Assembly (NCBI GenBank): GCA_021495925.1
Contig: JAKEKT010000057.1
Span: 181,208-245,207 of the forward strand
Source: Diplodia intermedia
Lineage: Eukaryota; Ascomycota; Dothideomycetes; Botryosphaeriales; Botryosphaeriaceae
Reading direction: 5' to 3'
DNA length: 64,000 nucleotides
Each line of letters opens with the position of its first letter. The stretch's first letter is position 1. The notes below the pieces were generated by a model. That model made no database searches, was not told where the DNA came from, and saw only the letters and a list, made by a program, of their open reading frames with translations. The translations under genes were made by a program, and so were the position numbers. Positions 56,070 to 64,000 of this stretch are shown piece by piece.

Positions 56070-58368
56070 TCATCCGTACAGCTCCGCGGCGTCTGGGTAT
56101 CGCAGGTCGGCCTGCTCCTGCAGAAAGTCCATCCAGCGCTTGAGGAACTTGCTGCCCCTGCGCCCGTCAGCCTCTTGTCCGCGCCCACGCAAGGAGCCCG
56201 CTTACCGTGCCACCGTCTCCGAGTCTCCGATCACGCAGAGGTGCCGCTTCGGGCGAGTCATGGCCACTGCAAAGCGTCAGTCAGAGCTCGGCACCGTGCA
56301 ACTGTTTCAGCCTGCCACGATCGTCATCTTCTGGAACGCGACGCGAGCCTTACCATTGAGCCGCCTCTTCTCGCCCAGGAACCCGACCTCGTGCTCGGCG
56401 TTGCTGCGCACCAGGCTGACTATCACCGCCTCCTTCTCGCGGCCCTGGAAGCCGTCCACGCTGCCCAGCTCGATGCCCGGATACCGCTCCTTGAGCAGTT
56501 GAGACAGCGCTGCCAGCTGCGCATTGTACGGTGTCACGACCGCAATGTCCTCCGGTCTCACGCCCGCCTCGACGAGCTGCCCGACGTGCAACCGGACCAG
56601 CGCCGCCTCCATCTCGTTGCTCTTGCTGTCGCCCAATAGCGACGACTTCTTGCCCGAGTCCTCGTCCTCCGTCCTCTCCGGAAAGTCGCCACCCTGCGTG
56701 TCCCAGAACACCACGGGCTCCACGGTGTCCTCGGTCTCCTGAACCTCGTAGTCCAGCTCTGCCAGGAGGCGCGCTTTGACTGAGTCCGCAGCAATAAGCT
56801 TGGACTCGTATAGCTCTTGCGACGGGAAGGCCATGATCTTCTCGTGCATCCGATACTGTGTTGTGAGCATGCGCTTTATCGATGGCCCATGCAGCGCCAG
56901 CAGTCGGTCAAAGAGGGTCTGCTCCAACGTGAACCCTCGGGCCTCCTGTTGCGCCTTCTTCTCGCTTGGTCTGGCCTCCTTTTGTGCTTTGCTATTCAAC
57001 GACTTGATCGTCGGGGGTAACTGCAGGTGATCACCGGCCAGAACTACCTTCTTTGCTGACAGCAAGGGAACCCAGCACTGCGCCTCCAGTGCTTGACTAG
57101 CTTCATCGATGATCACCACGTCGAACTGCTGGCCCTTGAGGTGGAAGCCCCCCGCGCCGTGCAATGTTGCGAGGACCACTTTGCTGCCCCTGACCAGCTG
57201 GTCCACACATCCGCGTTCGCGCTCACGGTAGTCTTTCCGCAATTCCCTCATCTCGCCATAGATGGCTTTGCGCTCGCGTCCGTTGCGAGTCTTCTTTATA
57301 CTCGCCTGCTTCGCGTCCATCTCCTTTCTAATGTCCTGCACAATGGCGGCAGCATCCGATGTCCGCGTGAGAACGTCCAACGAATGGTTCACCACCGACG
57401 GCAGCAGCCGGGCGGGATGCCCGAGCCGAATGATGGGGACTTTGTGAGGCGCAAGTCTCTCCACAATATTATCGACGGAAATATTAGACGGACCGCATAC
57501 AAGGAGGCGCAGGTCCTGTTTAAGGAGCTGGAGGATCAGTTCGATCAGTGTATGAGTTTTCCCGGTGCCTGGTGGGCCATGAATCAGTGCGACCTCCCTA
57601 GAAGCCATCGCAAATCGGATGGCGTCCTTTTGCGACTCATTGAGGCTCGGGTCGATCCATTGGAGCTTGTCCAGGCCAGCTTCCGAGTATTCGTTCGGCA
57701 GAGGCGAGAGGGACGACAGGCCGAAGAGGGCGCGGATGAAGGGCGTGTATTCCGAGTCCGTGAACTTCTGCAGCCGGGCCATGGTCTGTGTCATCCTTCC
57801 CACCGTCAGGATTATCACGGCAGCACGGAGTATAAGACACACCTCTTGTACGTGACATCATTGGCAAGCTTGACTCTAATGTACAATCAGCACAAATGTC
57901 TGCCCATAGCGTTTGTACAGCGTGGGACACGCACAGCCAGAGCTTCCCCTGCGGCACGTCGACGTCCTCCTTATCCAGCGCCACAGCCACCGTGGCAGCG
58001 CTCACTCTCAGCACCACGCCCTCGACGCCGCTCTTCTTCAGGTCGCTCTTCTCCTTCTTCTTCGCGCTACCGGCGGGCTGCTCCTGCACGCCCACGATGT
58101 CGCCGGTGCGGATCCCGTGTTCCGGCAGCTCGGCGCCGGCGCCCTTGACCGCAGGGTCCAGCTCGAGCTCGACCACCGTCTTGCCGCCCAGACCCGTGCG
58201 CTGTGAGGAGATATGCAGGTTGAGGATCGCAAGCCCCGCACGCTGGAGCGTTTGGGGCGGGTGCGCCGAGAGGAGCAACGACGTCTCGGCCAGCTCGGCC
58301 TGCAGCTCCGCGTCGAGCAGGGACAGCTGGGCGGCTGCGAAAGTGGGAATGTCGGTTTGCGGCGGCAT
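56070..58368 (-). CDS. HCS1: SF1B DNA/RNA helicase, Hcs1/IGHMBP2 (SMUBP2) type
   Basis: Five exons (57935-58368, 57843-57875, 56354-57795, 56206-56266, 56070-56157) join exactly in frame to 685 aa. Junctions give LWLVKLANDVTYKRMTQTMARL and RRLNVAMTRPKRHLCVIGDSETVARGSKFL, both family sequences. Helicase motifs are GPPGTGKT (about 229-236), VVIIDEASQALE (DEAS, about 386-389), LAGDHLQLPPT, TTQYRMHEKI, VVTPYNAQLAAL, GSVDGFQGREKEAVIVSLVRSN and VAMTRPKR. Yeast Hcs1 is the DNA polymerase alpha-associated 5'-3' helicase; the human homologue IGHMBP2 acts with ribosomes. An in-frame ATG at 58488 would add 40 residues rich in Arg/Ser/Thr that resemble a mitochondrial presequence. The gene lies head-to-head with NTH1. 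Confidence 0.94.
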
Positions 58369-58754
58369 ACTGTTCTGCTTTCTGGCAGCCGGAGGCGTGT
58401 GCGTGCTGGCTCTGCGGAAGGCTTCTCGAAGGAACGTTGACCGGTGGTGCAGGGTGGACGCGGGGTTTGGTGGGATGGGCAAACGCACAGCCGGGAGGCC
58501 CGCAGATGCGCGCGCGCGGTCACCTGCTTGCGCGATGGCAGCCGCGCGCTCATTGCGTATGCCAAGCAGCGGGCCCCTTCCGTGCCGTGCCCCTGGACCT
58601 TACTAGCCGCCGGGGGGGCCGAGCTGGCGGTAACCGACCTGTCAAGTGCGCGCAATTGCCAACCACCCACGCGACGCGCGCACATCCCCACCACGAAGTC
58701 CGCCACCGACCTCGCGCCCGCCATACCCCCCATTGCAAGCCGCTGGACTGCAAG
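58369..58754. promoter_or_regulatory. Shared divergent promoter of HCS1 and NTH1
   Basis: At most 386 bp separate the two start codons (266 bp if the helicase starts at 58488). The two open frames overlap in this interval, so the exact starts decide which part is regulatory. Confidence 0.5.
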
Positions 58755-60212
58755 ATGCGCACCTCCCGCATCGCCCGCGAGACTACCGCCGTCATGCGCG
58801 CATTGTCGTCGCCGTCCGCGCGGAAATTTCCAGCTCGACCCGACGTCGCTCAAACGCGGAGGGTTTCAGACTCCCCCGAGCAGCGGGAACAGGACCAGAC
58901 CCAACGCGCTGCTCAGAGCAGCAGCCCACCGCCGATCAGGGCGGCGGCGAACCACGACGATGGCGCCGCCGACGACCACGAACGCGGCGCTTCCTCATCC
59001 GAACTGTCCTCCGCGCCCTCCGACGATGACGGCGTCGGCGATTCTACAGACCCATTTCGGGGCCATCGACAAGCGCCGGCAATACCCACGACGACGGCGT
59101 CATTCTCTTCCTCGACGCGCAAGCGCAAGCGGAGCGGCACAGCGGCCGCGCATGAACCCAAGCTGCCGTCCTTTACCGCGAGTGCCGCCGAGTCGTCGCA
59201 TGCGCCGACCTTACTCGACCGCGCCGGCGATGCGCGGGACGGAACAACCGTCAACACCAGCACAAAGGCAAAAAAGGCGCGCCGCGCTCCTGCGAAGAAG
59301 GCGGTTGCCGCTGACGGATCCGTCAAGGTCGAGCCGCCTCCCAATTGGGCAGAGATGTACAGCTTAACCGCCGATATGCGCTCCAGGGTGGTGGCCCCAG
59401 TCGATACCATGGGCTGCGAGAGCCTGGCGGACACGAAGGATTCGCCCGTGGACCAGCGGCTGCAGACGCTGGTCGCGTTGATGCTGTCGTCGCAGACCAA
59501 AGACACGGTCACATCCGTCGCCATGAAGAACTTGCAGGACAATCTGCCTGGCGGATTCAACCTGCGCGCGCTGCTGGGAGTGGAGCCGGCACGGTTGAAT
59601 TCTTTGATCGAAAAGGTCGGCTTCCACAACAACAAGACCAAGTACATCAAGCAGACTGCCGAAATCCTGCGCGATAGGTTTGACGGCGATATTCCGGATA
59701 CGATTGAGGGGCTGGTGTCCTTGCCCGGCGTTGGCCCCAAGATGGCTTATCTGTGCATGAGTGCGGCTTGGGGCCGCGACGAGGGTATTGGCGTCGATGT
59801 TCACGTCCACCGGATCACCAACTTGTGGGGGTGGCATAAGACGCGTAACCCTGAGGAAACCAGAGCGGCGCTTGAGGCATGGCTGCCGAGAGACAAGTGG
59901 CATGCGATCAATCATCTCCTCGTCGGCTTTGGTCAGACTATCTGCCTCCCTGTAGGCAGGAAGTGCGGGGAGTGCACGCTTGCCGAAAAAGGTCTGTGTC
60001 CCGGCGCGATTGTCGCGAAGAAGCAAACAACGGTGAAGAAGGATAGGTCCACTGTCAAAGTCGAAGTAGGCGGCGGGACGGTGGAACAAGCAGTGGTTAA
60101 TGAAGTGAAGGTGGAACATAACGTCAAGGCCGAAGACATGCCTGAGGTTAGTGTTATGGATATCGAAGACATTGGCAAGCCCAGAAGGACAAGATCATCC
60201 AGAAGGCGATGA
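58755..60212 (+). CDS. NTH1: Endonuclease III homologue (bifunctional DNA glycosylase/AP lyase)
   Basis: An intronless gene of 485 aa from MRTSRIARETTAVMRALSSPSARKF. The catalytic core has LMLSSQTKDTVT, the HhH motif LPGVGPKMA with catalytic Lys329, and VDVHVHRI with Asp348. The [4Fe-4S] ligands are Cys397, Cys404, Cys407 and Cys415 (spacing 6-2-7). It removes oxidised pyrimidines and nicks the abasic site in base excision repair. The first ~200 residues are disordered, with a basic KKARRAPAKK stretch that could be a nuclear signal. The extreme N-terminus is Arg-rich and acid-poor up to about residue 28, like a mitochondrial presequence. The frame stays open upstream to 58437, but those residues overlap the helicase leader and look non-coding. 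Confidence 0.95.
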   Translation: MRTSRIARETTAVMRALSSPSARKFPARPDVAQTRRVSDSPEQREQDQTQRAAQSSSPPPIRAAANHDDGAADDHERGASSSELSSAPSDDDGVGDSTDPFRGHRQAPAIPTTTASFSSSTRKRKRSGTAAAHEPKLPSFTASAAESSHAPTLLDRAGDARDGTTVNTSTKAKKARRAPAKKAVAADGSVKVEPPPNWAEMYSLTADMRSRVVAPVDTMGCESLADTKDSPVDQRLQTLVALMLSSQTKDTVTSVAMKNLQDNLPGGFNLRALLGVEPARLNSLIEKVGFHNNKTKYIKQTAEILRDRFDGDIPDTIEGLVSLPGVGPKMAYLCMSAAWGRDEGIGVDVHVHRITNLWGWHKTRNPEETRAALEAWLPRDKWHAINHLLVGFGQTICLPVGRKCGECTLAEKGLCPGAIVAKKQTTVKKDRSTVKVEVGGGTVEQAVVNEVKVEHNVKAEDMPEVSVMDIEDIGKPRRTRSSRRR

Positions 60213-61882
60213 ACAAGCGGATGGGAGTACAGAGGGAGTTGGAGCCTCGTCCGGATAGCCTGTACAAGCCATGAATACTCACATAGCCGGGTGATAGCTT
60301 CAACTCCCACGCCTGATGGCCTCCTTAGCCTACGCCCATGTACGTTGGCGAACGCGGACGATCGAGCGAAGCGTACCGGCTCGAAGCGGTAACAAAGAAC
60401 ATGGTTGCCCTGGAACGCAGGAAATACGCATGCACACCGCCTGAACATGGGTGCTACTGATTCATCTATTTGAGTGATGAACAGGTGTGCATGAGTCGTG
60501 GATGCATCCGTCCGAGAAGAGTAGGGCATCACGAATACGGCAAACTAGCGTTTCGACTCAGTATGCCTGCACCGCAACATTTAAAGGCGCTCAAGGATCC
60601 ACAACTTCCGTCATGGTAAGTGCCGTATTACTGTCTGCTTCAGAATTTGCTGTTGTGCGCTTAATTCGTCCACGACCCACCCCATCCCGCCCTTGTAGGC
60701 TCGGCGCCTATATCCACGGAAGCTGGACCGCCACGTGTTGCCCGCCTGGAGTCGTATTCTGCTTTGTGGGTGGCAGTGCACGGCGGCGCATCCCAGCTTT
60801 GCGAATCGTATGTGCGGGTGTGGCGCCCGCGTTTCACCAGTCAACCACACGCCCGGGATGCGATTATCAATCTAATATTACATGCACTACAGCTGTCATC
60901 TGTCTCACAAGGCTCTCCCTGAGTCTCTGGCCTTGTCTTGCTCCAGGAATTTTCTCGGCTAAGGTTCTGGTATTCGCGTCTGTCTCGAACTTGCACGGCA
61001 CAACCTCTCTTCCCCTACCTTTCAACGATTCCCTCTCGCTTTCGGGGGCGTCCGGTTGGCTTTTCGGAGTTCGTTCGTAGCTCCTCTCGGCAAGAACAAG
61101 ACTTGCGGGGAGAGGGTTGCACAAGAGCTAGGAGAACAAAAAGGGGAGCCGAAGGTGCGGATCCGGAGTAGTAGGCATCATGCAGCCATGGTCTTGTGCG
61201 AGTTCAGGCCCGGTGTAGCTAGCCAGGCACGCTTGAGCTTCTTGTCCCCAGGCGCGGGGTTGGCGCGCGCGATCACCGTGTACCGGTATTGTTCATCGTG
61301 CAGCCAGCTTACTGGTGCTAACAAACCTTATTAACGTCCTCCAGCGATTGCTTATCTCGGTCTTCCGCATTCGGTCAGACAGCTGCTGGCTCTTTCAGCC
61401 TCATCTTCGTTTGCTTCACGTTTTGCTGCTTTTTCGCGGGGAGCAGGGTTAAGGTTGCCAGCCGTTGTCTTAGTGCGTCATTCCGGGTCCCAACTCTACC
61501 TAGATTGCGCCAGCCGCTCCTGCACGCTACGCCCTCATCGCTCGCACTCCCCCACAGCCATTTTCCGGAAGCAACTCTCTCATACGACTCCGCTCCCCAA
61601 AAACAATGGTAGCTGAATAGGAACCGGTGCTTAGCTTTCGGAGATGTGTCTCCCGAAGCTTTGCTTGGGCCGTGGCCCTGCGTCGGGATCGAGGGCAATC
61701 CCGATAGGTGGACCATCTGCTGTCCGACCTACTTAAATACTGTAGTCTGGCTTCGATGCCTCTGCCCCTCACTTCTTGAGGGGTCTGCTCTTCCGATAGC
61801 CAAATTCAAACGACCTTGCTGCGACAACTTCTCATCGTCTCCCCCGCCTGTCCCTGGAGACTCGTATATCGGCCTCCCCAAG
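60213..61882. other. Intergenic, 1.7 kb, no supported gene
   Basis: This is the 3' flank of NTH1 and the promoter of the P450 gene. A 197-codon frame at 60487-61080 has no motif. A TTAAATA element lies at about 61732-61738, 145 bp before the P450 start. Confidence 0.4.
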
Positions 61883-63602
61883 ATGGCACTCAGTCCTTTT
61901 CTGGCCCTGGCCGCCGGGGTAGCCCTCACCATTGCCGTCTGGCTCGTCCAGGTAATGAATCCCGGACTACCACCACATATCCCACAACAATGCTAAAACC
62001 CCCCGGGCAGTCCATCTTCCGCGCCGTCACCTCGCCCCTCCGCCTGATCCCGGGCCCCTTCTCCTCGCACCTCACCAACCTGCCGCTCAAGCAGGCCGTC
62101 ACGTCGGGCCGGCGCATCTTCCACATCGACGGCCTGCACCGCGCGTACGGGCCCATCGTGCGCATCTCGCCGACCGAGGTCGCCGTCGGCGGCGACGTGA
62201 CGGCCTTCAAGCAGATCCACGGCGTGCAGTCCAAGTTCGCCAAGGACCTGTGGTACGAGAAGCTCACCAACTTCCCGCGCCTCAGCGTCTTCACCATGCG
62301 CGACCAGCGCCAGCACGCCGCCCGCCGCCGCCTGTTCGCGCGCGCCTTCGGCAAGGGCTTCCTGCGCGAGCGCTGGGAGCCCGCCGTGCGCGACCAGTGC
62401 GCCGCCGCCGTGCGCCGCGCCCGCGCCGAGGCCGCCGCCACCGGCGCCGCCGACCTGATGAAGTGGTGGACCTTCATGGCCGCCGACATCGTCGGCGTCT
62501 TGGGCTTCGGCGAGAGCTTCGGCATGCTCGAGGCCGGCAGGCGCACCGAGTATATCCGCGTGCTGGAGGCGGCGCTGGTCGGGAACGGTGTGGGCGCGGA
62601 GCTGCCGTGGGTGAGGGCTATAGGTTCGCGCATGCCGGTTCGCGCGCTGCGCGAGGCGTTCAACAGCAGCGAGTACATCTTGGCCTATGGAACCAAGGCA
62701 GTTGAGAATGCGCGGGCGGGTGGGAGAGATTCGAACTTGATGGCGACTATCATGGCGGAGGCGGAGAAGGGTGGGAGCAGGGTAGATGAGATGGTGCGTT
62801 TTCTTGCGCTTGCATTTCTTCCTCATCTGTCAGGAGCCAGATTCCTGCTGCTGATAGAGGGAAAGGGGCATGAAGATATAGCAGCGGTTTGCTAACATGT
62901 GCCGCACAGGACGTCTGCACCGAATCCACCAGCCTCATCTTTGCCGGCTCGGGCACCACGGCCAACACCTTGACCTTCCTCAACTACGCCGTGCTGTCAC
63001 GGCCGGCACTGCAGCAGGCGCTGGAAGAGGAGCTGTTGACGCTGCAGGAAGGCTACTCCGACGCCGACCTCGAACAGCTACCCCTACTCAACGCCATCAT
63101 TAATGAGACGCTGCGCCTCTACTGCGCCGTTCCCGGCAGTTTGCCGCGCGTCGTCCCGCCCGGTGGCGTCACTCTCGGCGGCTACTTCATCCCTGAGGGC
63201 ACGACGGTGAGCACGCAAGCGTACACGTTGCATCGGGATGAGAACTTGTGGGACAACGCTCAGGAGTGAGTCCAGCCCCCATTTCCCTCCTCTCCGCCGA
63301 GAGGATTGAGTTCGAAGTAGCTGACATACAATGATAGATTTGATCCGTACCGCTGGCTACCTGGCCGAGAGATTTCGCCCGGAGCGAAGACTACATTCTG
63401 CGCTTTTGGCACGGGCGCGACGTCTTGCCTGGGCATCAACCTAGCGTGGATGGAGCTGAGGTTCGGGACGGCGATGCTGTTCCGCGAATGCAAGGGCCTG
63501 AGGCTGGCGGACAGCATGACCCCCGAGAAGATGGAGCTGGAGAACTACTTCGTCATCACTCCAAAGGGTAAGACTTTGGAAGTCGTGATGAAGGGTGAGT
63601 GA
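61883..63602 (+). CDS. Cytochrome P450 monooxygenase
   Basis: Four exons (61883-61951, 62011-62793, 62910-63265, 63338-63602) give 490 aa. The N-terminal anchor MALSPFLALAAGVALTIAVWLVQ joins in phase to SIFRAVTSPLRLIPGPFSSHLTNLP, the usual Pro-rich hinge. Motifs are the I-helix FAGSGTTANTL, the K-helix ETLR, FDPYRWLPGRE, and the heme-binding loop FCAFGTGATSCLG with thiolate Cys at about 433. These enzymes are ER-anchored and oxidise small hydrophobic substrates using electrons from CPR. The class resembles fungal P450s of secondary metabolism or detoxification, but no neighbouring biosynthetic genes appear before the window ends. Substrate and CYP family are not assignable by eye. Confidence 0.93.
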
Positions 63603-64000
63603 AGAGGAATTCAATCAATGGCGTGGGTTACAATGCAGCCACTAGACCAAGACTTGTCTAGGAACAAGTAAGATGCGAAATTGTATGCTGCTTGGTTAGT
63701 AGATATTATCAGAATGGCTTTCGGAATCAACCAGGATAGAAAAGCTGGAACAATGGCGAGTACTGTGGCAGCCATACAACCGAAGTAGCAGCTAGTGGTA
63801 ATGCCAGTTAAAATAGCAGTTGCGAATCTCTAGGGGTGGTCGTGCGCTCTCTCCACTAAGAACACTAGGTAGACGAAGCTTTTTGGGGGAGATCCTAGTT
63901 GTATAGTAGGTTCGAGTCCTATGATCTTCATTCTAGATTAATTTATGACCGGTCCTTTAAGCAGGGATCTGATTATAGTATTAAGAATTTTTTTATTTTG
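63603..64000. other. 3' flank of the P450 gene; A/T-rich end with a T-arm-like sequence
   Basis: No gene is supported. At about 63911-63927 a 17-nt segment can fold as a tRNA T-arm (GTAGG, loop TTCGAGT, CCTAT) and is followed by GATCTTCA, but the rest of a tRNA is not present in normal form. Confidence 0.35.

Noticed and set aside
60487..61080. 197-codon plus-strand frame between NTH1 and the P450
   Set aside because: No motif, signal or splice support, and a composition like flanking non-coding DNA.

Overview
This window is nuclear DNA from a filamentous ascomycete (Pezizomycotina, most probably a Dothideomycete; the order cannot be fixed by eye). The reasons are short GT-AG introns of about 45-75 nt with CTAAC-like branch points, G+C-rich coding DNA, and fungal family members such as a GH72 glucanosyltransferase, a Pom1/DYRK kinase, SSN3/CDK8, a Pex24-family peroxin, a fungal-type indoleamine dioxygenase and a Vps73-like MFS carrier. 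Exon joins were worked out by hand from splice sites and frame; nearly all models close exactly in frame.

Layout, left to right. 0-3 kb: poorly supported small reading frames on the minus strand. 3-8 kb: a DsbA/FrnE-like thiol protein (-), an F-box-like protein (+) and a secreted Ala/Ser-rich protein (+). 8.7 kb: a tRNA-Arg(UCU) gene. 9.4-14.1 kb: a glycerophosphodiester phosphodiesterase and a coiled-coil protein (both -). 14.1-17 kb: a large gene-poor stretch. 17-24 kb: G-protein alpha subunit, mS38/Cox24-like mitoribosomal protein and indoleamine 2,3-dioxygenase (all +). 25.7-33.6 kb: Pom1-like DYRK kinase (-) divergent from a Pex24-family peroxisomal membrane protein (+). 37.3-41.4 kb: GPI-anchored GH72 enzyme and an 11-exon YchF/OLA1-related P-loop NTPase (both +). 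42-47.7 kb: dynactin p25, a short MetE-like zinc methyltransferase and SSN3/CDK8 (all -), the last divergent from an MFS sugar carrier (+). 51-55 kb: a small orphan gene and a large disordered protein (both -). 56-60.2 kb: an Hcs1/IGHMBP2-type helicase (-) head-to-head with the NTH1 DNA glycosylase (+). 61.9-63.6 kb: a cytochrome P450 (+).

The genes are ordinary housekeeping and signalling genes with no evident biosynthetic cluster or intact transposon. The exceptional feature is the tRNA-Arg(UCU) gene at 8696-8823. A 56-nt insert with GTGAGT donor, CTAAC branch site and TAG acceptor splits its D-arm between canonical positions 11 and 12. Removing it at exactly those GT-AG borders restores a perfect 72-nt cloverleaf. 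This looks like a spliceosomal-type intron in an RNA polymerase III tRNA gene, at a position where the usual tRNA splicing endonuclease is not known to act in fungi.
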